In this document: in pieces, positions 8,026-16,925 of the stretch | Layout: each line of letters opens with the position of its first letter | Position numbering within the stretch: the first letter of the stretch is position 1 | Source of the DNA: CAYVUV01 sp964455095 | Lineage (GTDB): Bacteria > Desulfobacterota > Binatia > HRBIN30 > CADEER01 | Direction: 5' to 3' | Assembly: GCA_964455095.1 (NCBI GenBank) | Contig: CAYVUV010000237.1 | Span: 1 to 43,957 of the forward strand | Length of the DNA: 43,957 bases | The notes under the pieces: model-generated | Seen by the model: only the letters and a program-made list of their open reading frames with translations | Databases searched by the model: none | Told to the model about the DNA's origin: nothing | Program-made: the position numbers and the translations under genes

Positions 8026-8919
8026 TTACCCGACCCGCAGCTCGATCTGGTCGATGACCACCTTCTCGCCGCTGCCGCCGTCGATGCGGCCCGCGGCGGG
8101 GACGACGAGTCGCGCCAGGATGCGGCCGTCGGCCTCCTTCCAGAAGCGGGTCTCGGTCGGCTCGGGCGGGTAGAGCGGCGCCGGCAGGTTGCCGAGCGTC
8201 ACCTCGTGCACGCGCTCGAGCGCGCCGCCGGCGAAGGCGCGCGCCGCGTCCTGTAGCACCAGCGCCATGTTGCGCGGCCCGTGCACGAGCACGGCGGGGT
8301 TGTCGCCCTTGCGCTCGAAGTGCGTGGTGTTCCAGTCGGCCGACGGCACGGCCCAGTCGAACGTCACGTTGAGCGGCGTGTCGTGCACCACCACTTCATC
8401 GGCCGCGCGCTCGGGCATCGCGACGCGCGGCGGCGTCAGCTTGCCCGCCGTCTCGCCGGCACAGCCGAGCAGGAAGAGCAGCATCCACCCTTCCATCAAG
8501 CGCTCGCCGGACGCCGCGTCGTCGACCTCGAAAGCGAAGCGCACCAGGGCGTGTCCCTTCGACGTGGCGCCGACATCGGTGAAGCCGCAGCCGACCACGG
8601 CGCGGCCGGCGCGCGGCACGGGGCGCAGGTACTTGGCGCCGCCAGAGCCCCAGCGACCGACCTGCTGCCAGGTGTCGTAGCCGCCGATCAACTTGTCCAT
8701 CACCTCGGGGCGATTGCGCGCCAACAGCGCGCCATTGAACGGGATCATCAGATGGCCCGGTCGCGACGAGTCGCGCAGCAGCAGCGGACGGTCGCGATCG
8801 TCGGCGATCGAGCAGCCCGCCGCGCGCGCCAGCAGCTGGCTGGTCTCCCAGCTCCAGGTGAACTCATACGGGCTGAAGCGCACACCCGCGATGGCCGCAT
8901 CGACCTTTGCCGTGCTCAT
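8026..8919 (-). CDS. MaoC-like (hot-dog fold) acyl dehydratase
   Basis: This 297-residue protein starts at ATG 8919, with a strong AGGAGGT site about eight bases upstream. The size fits a double hot-dog protein. The C-terminal half carries 'SADWNTTHFERKGDNPAVLV' followed by 'HGPRNMALVL'. This lines up with the 'N.HRIHYD...VVHGP' signature of FAS1-like/mesaconyl-CoA-type dehydratases, and less well with the hydratase-2 motif. The N-terminal half (YEFTWSWETSQLLARAAG) fits the MaoC N-domain. Such enzymes hydrate or dehydrate acyl-CoA thioesters in fatty-acid, polyketide or steroid breakdown. The catalytic motif is a variant, so activity is not certain. No neighbouring beta-oxidation genes are present. 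Confidence 0.75.
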   Translation of the reverse strand: MSTAKVDAAIAGVRFSPYEFTWSWETSQLLARAAGCSIADDRDRPLLLRDSSRPGHLMIPFNGALLARNRPEVMDKLIGGYDTWQQVGRWGSGGAKYLRPVPRAGRAVVGCGFTDVGATSKGHALVRFAFEVDDAASGERLMEGWMLLFLLGCAGETAGKLTPPRVAMPERAADEVVVHDTPLNVTFDWAVPSADWNTTHFERKGDNPAVLVHGPRNMALVLQDAARAFAGGALERVHEVTLGNLPAPLYPPEPTETRFWKEADGRILARLVVPAAGRIDGGSGEKVVIDQIELRVG

Positions 8920-9025
8920 TCTTTTCTACCTCCTGACAATTGTGGATGGTCCGCACTCGCCTACAGAACGGCCGGGCAGGTGTCAAAGCGCCTCGACCGA
9001 TGCGAGACTGGTCATGTCCGCGCAC

Positions 9026-9094
9026 GGGAGGGCGAGGCTCCTGCCGAGCCTTCTGTCACACTGAGGCGCGGCTCGGCGGGAGCCTCGCCCTCCC
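9026..9094. repeat. GAGGCTCC/GGAGCCTC inverted-repeat element
   Basis: Two 25-base arms, GGGAGGGCGAGGCTCCTGCC at 9026 onward and GGCGGGAGCCTCGCCCTCCC ending at 9094, are inverted copies with a 19-base spacer. It lies directly after the stop of the Kef-type gene and may end transcription. A single arm occurs near 3993-4018. Confidence 0.8.
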
Positions 9095-10984
9095 TCACTC
9101 CGACGAATCGCGGCCGAGGTCGCGGCGCAGCGATTCGACGTCCCACGCGGCGTCGGGCGCCCGGCCGCCGGCATCGCCGACGGCATCGGAGAGCAGCCGT
9201 TCGAAATCGCGAATGTGCTCGCGGGCGCGATTGAGGCGGGCGGTCTCGTCGTCGCGCAGGGCGGCGAGCTCGCGCACGTTCTCCTCGTCGTAGGCGCGAA
9301 AGGTGCGCGCCGCGCGCCAGGCCTGATAGGAACGGAAGCCGAGCAGGGTCAGCACATCGACCGCGACCCGCAGCGCCGTCTCGAAGGTCTCGCGGTAGAC
9401 ATGCGTCACGCCCGCTTCGATCAGGTCGTAGGCCTCGGCGCGGCCCCGCGCCCGAGCCAGGATCTTCAGGTGCGGATAGTGGCGCTTGACCTTGTCCACA
9501 ATCTCGAGGGCTTTCTCCGGATCGTCGACGGCGACCACGAACAGCTTCGCCTTGCTGGCGCCGGCGGCTTCGATCAAGTCGAGCCGCGACGCGTCGCCGT
9601 AGAACACGGTCATGCCGATGCGGCGCAGCACGTCGACCTGGTCGGAGTCGAGGTCGAGCACGGTGGCGCGCACGCCGTTGGCGGTCAGCAGTCGGCCGAT
9701 GATCTGGCCGAAGCGCCCGAAGCCGGCGATGATCACCGGGCTGTCGCCGTGGATCACGTCGGTCTGGCGCGCCGGCCGCTCGGCGACGCGCGTGCGCGGC
9801 AACACGACGCGCTCGACGAACAACATCAGCAGCGGCGTCAACGCCATCGACAGCGCCACCACGGCCGCGAGCAGCGCCGCCATCTCTTCGGGGAAGACAG
9901 CGTGGCGCACGGCAAACGACAGCAGCACGAACGCGAACTCGCCGCCCTGCGCCAGCGCGAAGGCGAACAGCAGGCTCTGATCGAGGTTCAGGCGAAAGGC
10001 GCGCGCCAGCGCGAGCTGCACGACGAGCTTCACGACCACCAGCCCGAGCACGAGCTCGACGCTCAGCAGCGGGCGCGCGGCGACGAGATGGAAGTCGATG
10101 GCGGCGCCGACGGCGATGAAGAAGACGCCGAGCAGCAGACCCTTGAACGGCTCGATGTCGCTCTCGAGCTCGTGGCGGAACTCGCTGTTGGCGAGCACGA
10201 CGCCGGCCAGAAACGTCCCGAGAGCGGGGCTGAGCCCAACGCTCTGCATGAGCAGCGCGATGCCGGCGACGAGCAGCAAGGTGGCGGCGGTGAACATCTC
10301 GCGCAGCCCGGTGCGCGCGATGATGCGCAGCACCGGGCGGACCAGGAAATGCCCCGTCACCGCCACCGCCACCACCGCCGCGAGCACGACCAGCGTCTGT
10401 ACCCACCCCGGCAAGCTGGCGATCGCCGGCATGCTCGCCGCCGCCTCCGTGGTCGGCACACCGAGCGGCGCCAGCAGCGGCAACAAGGCCAGGATCGGAA
10501 TCACCGCCACATCCTGAAAGAGCAGCACCGCGAACACGCTGCTCCCCGCCGCCGTCTTGAGTAAACCCTTCTCCGCCAACGTCTGGAGCACGATGGCGGT
10601 GGACGACATCGCCATCGTCAGGCCGATCGCCAGCGCCGCCTTCCAGGGCAATCCGAGCCCCGTGCCGATCGCCGTCGCGACCGCCGCGATCAGCGACACC
10701 TGCAAGCCGCCGAGGCCGAGGATGGGTCCGCGCATCCGCCAGAGCAACGCCGGCTGCAGCTCGAGACCGACGACGAACAGCATCATCACGACGCCGAACT
10801 CGGCGAAGTGCATGACGTCCTCGCCCTCGGCGCCGACCAGGCCCAGGCCGAACGGCCCGATGGCCACGCCGGCGACCAGGTAGCCGAGCACCGAGCCGAA
10901 GCCGCGCTGCTTGGCGATCGGCACGGCGATCACCGCCGCCGCAAGGTAGACGACCGCCTGACTGAGAAAGCTGTCCGCTTGCAT
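9095..10984 (-). CDS. Kef-type monovalent cation:proton antiporter (CPA2 family)
   Basis: This 629-residue protein starts at ATG 10984 (MQADSFLSQAVVYLAAAVIA). The first ~385 residues form about a dozen membrane helices of a Na/H-exchanger domain, with 'LFQDVAVIPILALLPLL' containing the conserved QD pair of the transport site. A cytoplasmic RCK/TrkA-N domain follows with the Rossmann motif GFGRFGQIIGR and 'VLDLDSD'. The C-terminal tail is charged and helical. Length and order match E. coli KefB/KefC (601-620 residues), which export potassium in response to glutathione adducts of electrophiles. The partner oxidoreductase gene lies just upstream at 11227-11850, supporting a KefB/C-like role. Whether it is a true KefB or KefC is not resolved. 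Confidence 0.9.
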   Translation of the reverse strand: MQADSFLSQAVVYLAAAVIAVPIAKQRGFGSVLGYLVAGVAIGPFGLGLVGAEGEDVMHFAEFGVVMMLFVVGLELQPALLWRMRGPILGLGGLQVSLIAAVATAIGTGLGLPWKAALAIGLTMAMSSTAIVLQTLAEKGLLKTAAGSSVFAVLLFQDVAVIPILALLPLLAPLGVPTTEAAASMPAIASLPGWVQTLVVLAAVVAVAVTGHFLVRPVLRIIARTGLREMFTAATLLLVAGIALLMQSVGLSPALGTFLAGVVLANSEFRHELESDIEPFKGLLLGVFFIAVGAAIDFHLVAARPLLSVELVLGLVVVKLVVQLALARAFRLNLDQSLLFAFALAQGGEFAFVLLSFAVRHAVFPEEMAALLAAVVALSMALTPLLMLFVERVVLPRTRVAERPARQTDVIHGDSPVIIAGFGRFGQIIGRLLTANGVRATVLDLDSDQVDVLRRIGMTVFYGDASRLDLIEAAGASKAKLFVVAVDDPEKALEIVDKVKRHYPHLKILARARGRAEAYDLIEAGVTHVYRETFETALRVAVDVLTLLGFRSYQAWRAARTFRAYDEENVRELAALRDDETARLNRAREHIRDFERLLSDAVGDAGGRAPDAAWDVESLRRDLGRDSSE

Positions 10985-11032
10985 GGCCTAAGTACACCAG
11001 TTCATCGGCTCGGTAGCATATGTGCCTCGGGT

Positions 11033-11192
11033 TTCCTCTCCCGGATGGGAGAGGATGAAGGTGAGGGGGATTCAATTGCGCCGAAGGCCACGATTGAAGT
11101 TTCTGCCTGCAATGGGCCGCCAAAGCCGGGGGGCGGCTTCGCCGATCAGTGACTCCCCCTCATCCTGTCCTTCTCCGATCCGGGAGAAGGGA
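11033..11192. repeat. GGGAGAGG palindrome-ended element, pair 1
   Basis: The left unit (11033-11075), with CCTCTCCCGGATGGGAGAGG and a GGTGAGGGGGATTC tail, faces a right unit (11147-11192) in inverted order. The interior is unique and non-coding. It lies between the two Kef-system genes. Confidence 0.8.
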
Positions 11193-11226
11193 CACGCGTG
11201 CGATAGGCTGCATTTGCGGCGCACGA

Positions 11227-11850
11227 CTAAGCCCTGACCACCTCGTCGAGTCGCGCGTTGAGTCGCGTCTGCCGCCGCGCCGCTTCGAGGTCGAGCCGCC
11301 GATCGCGCAGCGCCTCGATGGCGCGGCGGTACTCGGCACTGTGGCGGGCGACCTCCGCGTCGCCCATCTCGAACGTGCCGTGCACGACAAACGGCGGCAG
11401 CAGATCCATGCCGCAGAAGTGCGCGGTCTGCTCGATCGGTGCGAGCAGCTCGCGCACCGTGAACCGATTGAGCCCCTGCGCGCTGTAGGCCGCCTCGCCG
11501 CCGCCGGTCGTCACCGCCGAGAGAAACGTCTTGCCGCGCAGCGCCTCGCCGCCGGTGCCGTACGCCCAGCCGTACTCGAGCACGAGGTCCAACCACTCCT
11601 TCAGCAGGGCCGGCACGCTGTACCAATAGAACGGGTGCTGCAGCACGACCACCTCGTGCTCGACAAGCAGGCGCTGCTCGCGGCGCACGTCGATGTGGAA
11701 CTCCGGGTAGACTTCATAGAGATCGTGAAACGTCACGCCGGGGACGTCTTGCACGGCCTCGGCCAGGCGCCGATTGACGCGCGACTTCTCCAGCGCCGGG
11801 TGGGCGAAGAGAATCAGCACTCGCCGCGCGGGATTTGAATCGGTCGTCAT
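11227..11850 (-). CDS. KefF/KefG-like flavodoxin-fold NAD(P)H oxidoreductase
   Basis: This 207-residue protein is started at ATG 11850 because GAAGAG lies nine bases upstream; an ATG at 11859 is in frame but overlaps that site. The N-terminus 'RRVLILFAHPALEKSRVN' is the FMN-binding loop of the NQO/flavodoxin-2 family. 'VVLQHPFYWYSVPALLKEWL' and 'VTTGGGEAAYS' are the typical KefF/KefG motifs. In E. coli these proteins bind the Kef channel domain and are needed for full activity. They also reduce quinones. The gene precedes the Kef-type antiporter on the same strand, with 242 bases between that hold a repeat element. Co-transcription is likely but interrupted by this hairpin-rich insert. Confidence 0.88.
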   Translation of the reverse strand: MTTDSNPARRVLILFAHPALEKSRVNRRLAEAVQDVPGVTFHDLYEVYPEFHIDVRREQRLLVEHEVVVLQHPFYWYSVPALLKEWLDLVLEYGWAYGTGGEALRGKTFLSAVTTGGGEAAYSAQGLNRFTVRELLAPIEQTAHFCGMDLLPPFVVHGTFEMGDAEVARHSAEYRRAIEALRDRRLDLEAARRQTRLNARLDEVVRA

Positions 11851-11925
11851 GAGAAACATCTCTTCAGCACAGAGCGACCATTGTCTGGCGTGTACCCGCA
11901 GCAGATAAGAATGCGTCCGGTTCGG

Positions 11926-12093
11926 CCCCCTCTCCCGGATGGGAGAGGGTTGGGGTGAGGGGGATTCGATGACTCAGTTTTCCTTTGCGCCGCCCCATCG
12001 AGGCTGGTGTGCTCATCGAGCACAGCGGAAGCAGCCTCCGGCTGCGACGTGTGATCCCCCTCACCCTGACCCTCTCCCATCCGGGAGAGGGAA
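11926..12093. repeat. GGGAGAGG palindrome-ended element, pair 2
   Basis: The left unit (11926-11970) and right unit (12051-12093) are inverted copies with CCCTCTCCCGGATGGGAGAG cores. The centre holds GTGCTCATCGAGCAC (12009-12023), so the whole 168 bases form one large imperfect palindrome. It separates two minus-strand genes. Confidence 0.8.
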
Positions 12094-12147
12094 CCTTGTT
12101 GCGGACAGCTGTCTCCCCCCAATGCTCGGTGGTGAATCGCATTGCCT

Positions 12148-13041
12148 TCAGCCGCGCCGCAGGTGCTCGGCAAACCACTCGCACGCCGCCGCGGACGCGG
12201 TGGCGAAGTGCGGCGGCTCGTAGGGAGAGAAGTGGCCGGCGTCGAGCACGCACAGGCGCTTCGGATCACCGGCGCGCGCGAAGGCGCGTTCGGCGAGATC
12301 GAGCGGCAGAAAGTCCTGCGCCGCGGCGATGAGCAGCAGTGGCGTCGGCGCGATGCGGTCGATGATCAGGCCGGGCGCGTACTCGAGCAGCCGCTCCAGC
12401 GAGCGCAGCGTGACTTCGTTGCGCCAGCTCGGCGCCGACTGCGCGGCGAGGTGGAACCACTCGGCCGAATCTGCCGTCGCCAGCGCCGCGAACCCGCCGC
12501 CGGCGTCGACGACCGGAATCATCGCCGGCACGCCGCCGGCATAGATGCGCTCGCGCTCGGCGATGAGCTGCGCGACCAATTGCGCGCGCGCCTCCTCGCC
12601 GCCCAGGCGCCCCATGCTCTCCCACCCGTCGATCAACGGCACCTGCGAGACGACGGCTTTAACGCGGCGGTCGAAGGCCGCGACGCTGAGCACGTGGGCG
12701 CCGCTGTAGCTGGTGCCCCACACGCCCAGGCGCTCGCCGTCCACTTCCGGACGCTGGCGGGCGAAGCTGATCGCATGGCGATAGTCGGCGATCTGCGCCT
12801 GCGGATCGAGATCCTGACGCGGCGCGCCGTCGCTGCCGCCGATGCCGCGGTAGTCGAAGACGAGGCTGGCCAGCCCGGCGTCCGCAAAGGCGGCGGCAAA
12901 GCGGTCGAGCCGCATCTCCTTCACGGCCGCGAAGCCGTGCGCCATGACCACCGTCGGCCACGGCCCGCGCCCGCTCGCCGGCGTGGTGAGCCAGCCCCGA
13001 CAAACCGTGCCTTCGCTGCGAAACTCGACGTCAGCGCGCAT
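12148..13041 (-). CDS. Alpha/beta hydrolase (dienelactone-hydrolase-like)
   Basis: This 297-residue protein is started at ATG 13041, with GGGAG about ten bases upstream. The longer frame to 13215 runs into a repeat and lacks a good start. It shows 'VVMAHGFAAVKEM' (oxyanion loop), the nucleophile elbow 'GTSYSGAHVL', the acid 'AAAQDFLPLDLA' and the histidine 'DAGHFSPYEPPHF'. This resembles the cytosolic X-Pro-dipeptidyl/acetyl-xylan-esterase-like hydrolases of about 300 residues. No signal peptide is present, so it is likely cytoplasmic. The substrate is unknown. Confidence 0.85.
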   Translation of the reverse strand: MRADVEFRSEGTVCRGWLTTPASGRGPWPTVVMAHGFAAVKEMRLDRFAAAFADAGLASLVFDYRGIGGSDGAPRQDLDPQAQIADYRHAISFARQRPEVDGERLGVWGTSYSGAHVLSVAAFDRRVKAVVSQVPLIDGWESMGRLGGEEARAQLVAQLIAERERIYAGGVPAMIPVVDAGGGFAALATADSAEWFHLAAQSAPSWRNEVTLRSLERLLEYAPGLIIDRIAPTPLLLIAAAQDFLPLDLAERAFARAGDPKRLCVLDAGHFSPYEPPHFATASAAACEWFAEHLRRG

Positions 13042-13165
13042 ACCGATCTCTCCCGCCCGTACCCTGCCTGATCGCCGCCGGGCACGGCAAGCTACCTTGC
13101 GGTCCCTCCGGTTCCTCTCCCTCCGGGGGCTTTGCCGAGGAACTTTAATGCAGGCGGTGTCACGA

Positions 13166-13285
13166 ATGATTCGGAGAATCACGAAACCGCGAAAGAGCGA
13201 AACCACGAAAAACAAACGCAGTCATTTCAGGCCCTACCGATCTGAGTTTCGTGTTTTCGTACCTTCGAGCTCTCGTGATTCTCTG
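13166..13285 (+). repeat. ACGAAA dispersed element, copy 2
   Basis: The unit opens with GAGAATCACGAAACCGCGAA, shares GAGTTTCGTGTTTTCGTACC in its centre-right, and closes with CTCGTGATTCTCTGG, as in copy 1. It lies in the 360-base gap 13042-13401 between divergent genes. Apart from the promoter regions of those genes, I see nothing else in that gap. Confidence 0.8.
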
Positions 13286-13401
13286 GTGCCGTGGCACCTT
13301 ATCTGGGCAAGGCCCCCGAAAGGGAGACGTTTTTTGCGCAAAGGTCCGCGGTTGCAAGATCGCCGGCGCCTGCAGTACCGTCGTGAGAGGGGGGGAACGC
13401 G

Positions 13402-15408
13402 ATGGGGCCTGCCATACGTGGATGGGGTGCCGTGCTCGGTACGGCTCTCTTGCTCTTGGGATCGGTGCGGACCGCCGTTGCCACCGAGACGCCTGACTGC
13501 AACGGGGTGCAACTGAACAGCACCTTCGAGCTGATCCAGCGCGTCGTCTTCGAAGGCCATGGCTGCACCAGCGCCACCTGCCACAGCGGCCCGCTGCCAT
13601 CCGGCGGCCTCGACCTCTCCCCCGCGGTCGCCTACGACAACCTGATCGACCAGCCGCCGCAATCGGTTTCCACCGAACAGTTTCCCGGCCTGGCGCGCGT
13701 CATCCCCACCTACAAAGGGCGCAGCCTGCTGTGGCTCAACCTCGCGGCCTTCACGCAACCGGAGTTGTGGACGGCACCGCTGCGGCCGATGCCGCTCGGC
13801 GGCTTTGCCCCGCTCAGCTTCGAGGAGCTCGAGCTGGTGCAGCTGTGGATCGAGCACGGCGCCACGCGCACCGGCGTGGTGCCCGGCACCGAGCGCATGT
13901 TCGACGCCTGCCTGCCCCCACCCGAGCCGCTCAAGGTCGAACCGCTGCCGCCGCCACCAGATGGCATCGGCGTGCAGATCCGCGCCCCACATCAGGTGCT
14001 GCCGCCGAAGAGCGAGCGCGAGGTCTGCTTCGTCAGCGCCTACGACCTGACCGGGAAGGTCCCGGAGGACTCCCTCGGCCCGAACGGCGACACCTTCCGC
14101 TACAAGCGCGTCGAAGCGCGGCAGGACCCGCTCAGCCACCACGCCGTGGTAATCGTCTACGAGGGCGCCACCCCGATCACCAGCTCCGTGTGGGGACCAT
14201 TCGCCTGCCGCACCGGCGAGGCGAACGAGCCGCCGTGCGATCCGACCGATCCCAACGCCTGCGGCGGCGAGGCGATCTGCGCCAGCGCGCCCAAGCCGTC
14301 GCTCGCCTGCATCGGGTTCGGCCCCGGCGACGCCTCGATCGGCGTGGCGGAGAAATCGCTCTTCAACACCATGGGCACCGTGCTCGGCGGCGGCGAGCCG
14401 ATCTACGAGGAGGCGCCGCTGAAGGGCATCCTGGTGTGGAACTCGCACGCCTTCAACGTCACCGACAAACCCGCCAGCCTCGACATGTGGCTCAACTTCG
14501 AGTTCGCATCGCTTGCGGATCAACAGTACAAGCTCGAGCGCTTCGTCGACATCAGCGGGATCGCGAAGATGCGCGTCCCGCCCTTCGGCGTGCAGGAGGT
14601 GTGCAACTTCCACACCTTCCCGGCCGGCACGCGGGCGCTCGACCTCAGCTCGCACGTCCACCAGCGCGGGCGGCGCGTGCGCGTCTTCGAAGGCAAGTTC
14701 GCCTGCAACGGCGGCCCCGCCAACGGCCAGCCCTGCTCGCCGCTGTGGCCCGATGTCGATCTGCCGACCGACGATTTGTGCTTCGGCGCGCCCTGCGAAT
14801 CGGAGCAGCCGCCGCGCGCCGGCGACTGCAACCGCAACATGCAGGTATCGGTCGACGAAGTGATTCACGGCGTCAACATCGCCCTGGGCAGCGCGCCGGT
14901 TGCCGAGTGCCCGCGCTTCGACATGGACGAGAGCCAGACCGTCAGCATCGACGAGCTCGTCGCCGCGGTCGATTCGGCGATCCACCCGGGCATGCGCGAC
15001 CCGCAGGAGAGCCTCATCTACACCAGCGTCACCTACGCCGACCCGCTGATCCTGGCGTTCAATCCGCCCTGGCTGATCGGCGGACCCGAGGCGATGCCGG
15101 TCGAGCGCACCTTCACGTACTGCGGCCTCTACAACAACGGCTTCCCCCTCGACACCGAGACGGTCAAGCGCCGCTCGCGCGTGCCGAGCAACACCTCCCC
15201 CTGCCCGGCCAGCGGCTGCGTCGCCGGCCTGATCGGCCAGCCGTGCTCGATCAACTCGCACTGCGACTCCAGCCTGAACAGCGGCGATGGAGTTTGCGAC
15301 GCCTGCCTCCTCACCTTCGGCGTCACCACCGACGACGAGATGTTCGTGCTGGCGGGATCATTCATCCGCCGCGAGGGGGCCCCGCCCGACGAGCACGACC
15401 AACCCTGA
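13402..15408 (+). CDS. Secreted copper type II monooxygenase-like protein with EF-hand pair
   Basis: This 668-residue protein starts at ATG 13402, after a purine-rich GAGAGGGGGGG. Residues 1-28 are a signal peptide. Residues 55-61 read CTSATCH, a CX4CH motif in a region common to secreted cytochrome-like proteins ('GGLDLSPAVAYDNL', 'PLSFEELELVQLWIEHGA'). From about residue 195 the pattern fits a PHM/DBH-type copper monooxygenase fold: His246-His247 in 'PLSHHAVVIVY', His349 in 'WNSHAF', and His418-x-His420 in 'LSSHVHQRGRRVRVF'. These are candidate CuA and CuB ligands. Residues 475-519 hold two dockerin-like EF-hand loops (DCNRNMQVSVDE and DMDESQTVSIDE) inserted near the end of this domain. It is probably periplasmic or extracellular. 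The reaction is unknown. Confidence 0.8.
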   Translation: MGPAIRGWGAVLGTALLLLGSVRTAVATETPDCNGVQLNSTFELIQRVVFEGHGCTSATCHSGPLPSGGLDLSPAVAYDNLIDQPPQSVSTEQFPGLARVIPTYKGRSLLWLNLAAFTQPELWTAPLRPMPLGGFAPLSFEELELVQLWIEHGATRTGVVPGTERMFDACLPPPEPLKVEPLPPPPDGIGVQIRAPHQVLPPKSEREVCFVSAYDLTGKVPEDSLGPNGDTFRYKRVEARQDPLSHHAVVIVYEGATPITSSVWGPFACRTGEANEPPCDPTDPNACGGEAICASAPKPSLACIGFGPGDASIGVAEKSLFNTMGTVLGGGEPIYEEAPLKGILVWNSHAFNVTDKPASLDMWLNFEFASLADQQYKLERFVDISGIAKMRVPPFGVQEVCNFHTFPAGTRALDLSSHVHQRGRRVRVFEGKFACNGGPANGQPCSPLWPDVDLPTDDLCFGAPCESEQPPRAGDCNRNMQVSVDEVIHGVNIALGSAPVAECPRFDMDESQTVSIDELVAAVDSAIHPGMRDPQESLIYTSVTYADPLILAFNPPWLIGGPEAMPVERTFTYCGLYNNGFPLDTETVKRRSRVPSNTSPCPASGCVAGLIGQPCSINSHCDSSLNSGDGVCDACLLTFGVTTDDEMFVLAGSFIRREGAPPDEHDQP

Positions 15409-15437
15409 GTATCGAACGTGCTCGGCTTGATCCAATC

Positions 15438-15551
15438 GGGGTCGGAATCGGAATCGGTATCGGGATCGGGATCGGGATCGGTATCGATATCGATGGCAAT
15501 GACCTGACGCGGCAGGAATCGATTCCGATTCCGATACCGATTCCGACCCCG
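15438..15551 (+). repeat. GGNATC hexamer inverted-array element, copy B
   Basis: The left arm (15438-15500) is about ten hexamers: GGTCGGAATCGGAATCGG, TATCGG and several GATCGG. Then come the GGCAA core and a right arm (15515-15551), GATTCCGATTCCGATACC and onward to GACCCCG. This is the most regular copy. It lies between convergent genes and could fold into a long hairpin that ends both transcripts. Confidence 0.85.
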
Positions 15552-15571
15552 AGAGGCGGCACCGAAAATAC

Positions 15572-16885
15572 TCAGCCCGCGTCGGGCGCCGACGCGGCGC
15601 TCGCGCGTGCGAGCCACTTCTGGGCGATGACGGCGAAGACGAACAGCATGAAGTTCGGCTCTTCGAGCCATTCGAACAGAAAGCCGAGGATGGCGACGGA
15701 GATCAGGATCAGCCGCGCGAGGTCGTCGACGCACAGCCGGCGATACGTGTACCAGACCAGCGCCGCGTAGACACCGAGCCCGGCCAGTCCGACATCACCG
15801 AGGATTCCCGCCCAGCTGAACAGCAGCGCGAAGACGCTCGACACGTGTTCATACGGTCCGGTGACGCGCCAGGCTTCTGCCGCGATCTCCGTGCGCGTGC
15901 CGCCCAGTCCCTCGAGCAGGGGCCAGTAGGTTTCGATCAACCAGCCGCCCAGACGGCTGACGCCATGGCCCGGGCCGAGACCGAAGATCCACTGCGCGGC
16001 GGATTCGGTGTGACGGGCGAGCAACGGCAGCACGGCGAGCTTGTTGGCGAAGCCATACAGCACCAGCGGGATGTGTTCGAAGTACTGCGCCTTGCCGGCA
16101 TACCAGAGCACGACCCAGATCGCCGCGACGCCGAGCAACAGGCGCACGTTCAGCCAGACGGCCGCGGCAGGGCTGCGCACGGAGCGCGCCCGCAGCAGCG
16201 CGTAGGCGACGAAGAACGCCAGGATGATTTGTTTCGAGTCGCTCATGACGACGAGGCAGAACAGCAGGCCGGCGAGCGGCCAGGCGATCCACCAGCGCAC
16301 GGTGCGAAACGAGTGCAGGAGATAGAGCCCGCCGGTCAGTGCGAGCGCGCCCATGACGTGGTGGCCGGGGCCCATGCCTTCGAACGTGCCCTGGACGAGG
16401 TCGGCATTGAACGCCCGCTGGGCGCGCGGCCACTGCATGAACGCGACCGGAATCTGCACCAGCGACAACGAGAGCAGCCACCAGCCCATGGCGTGCACCG
16501 AGGCGCGCGTGGGCCGGCTGTTGACCAGAATGGCGAGCAACAGGAACGGCTCGCCGAGCAGCAGGAAGCCGAGCACGGCATTGATCAGCCCCGCTCCGTT
16601 GACCGCGGCGCTGATGAGGAAGACCGCCAACAGCGCACCGCAGCCCAGGAACAGCGGCGCCGCCGCGCGCTCGACCTGGCGCAGCGAGAGCAACGCCAGG
16701 CCGGCGATGATGGGAAAATGCACCCAGTTGGTGGCGCGCGGAAAGCCGAGATACGTCTCGAGCAGGCGCGAGACCGTAGCCAGCACCAGCGCCAGGATCG
16801 CGACCTCGTGCAACTGCGGCCAACGCAGACCGAAGGCGGTCGCGCGCGTGACTCCGGGTTGGGCGACGTCCATCCGCAGGCCCAT
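15572..16885 (-). CDS. O-antigen ligase/polymerase-like membrane protein
   Basis: This 437-residue protein starts at ATG 16885, or at ATG 16873 twelve bases in. It consists of about ten to twelve hydrophobic segments. A large loop near residues 270-330 (FANKLAVLPLLARHTESAAQ, then WIFGLGPGHGVSRLGG) is like the periplasmic loop of Wzy/WaaL-type polymerases and ligases. The conserved 'GLGPG' is typical of that superfamily. A role in surface polysaccharide assembly is an inference. No glycosyltransferase genes surround it, which is unusual for a true Wzy. It is an isolated gene flanked by repeat elements on both sides. Confidence 0.7.
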   Translation of the reverse strand: MGLRMDVAQPGVTRATAFGLRWPQLHEVAILALVLATVSRLLETYLGFPRATNWVHFPIIAGLALLSLRQVERAAAPLFLGCGALLAVFLISAAVNGAGLINAVLGFLLLGEPFLLLAILVNSRPTRASVHAMGWWLLSLSLVQIPVAFMQWPRAQRAFNADLVQGTFEGMGPGHHVMGALALTGGLYLLHSFRTVRWWIAWPLAGLLFCLVVMSDSKQIILAFFVAYALLRARSVRSPAAAVWLNVRLLLGVAAIWVVLWYAGKAQYFEHIPLVLYGFANKLAVLPLLARHTESAAQWIFGLGPGHGVSRLGGWLIETYWPLLEGLGGTRTEIAAEAWRVTGPYEHVSSVFALLFSWAGILGDVGLAGLGVYAALVWYTYRRLCVDDLARLILISVAILGFLFEWLEEPNFMLFVFAVIAQKWLARASAASAPDAG

Positions 16886-16925
16886 AGCACGACGCCGCGC
16901 GTCGGGACTAATTGCGGGGCTCCGG

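Noticed and set aside
9215..10564. A 449-codon plus-strand frame antisense to the Kef antiporter.
   Set aside because: Charged low-complexity shadow; the minus frame has membrane helices and an RCK domain.
13564..13584. Canonical CXXCH heme site in the copper-monooxygenase-like protein.
   Set aside because: The spacing is CX4CH; heme binding is possible as in some cytochromes c3 but cannot be asserted.
15362..15562. Open frame encoding repeated Gly-Ile or Pro-Ile dipeptides.
   Set aside because: This is translation of the GGNATC hexamer array and not a protein.
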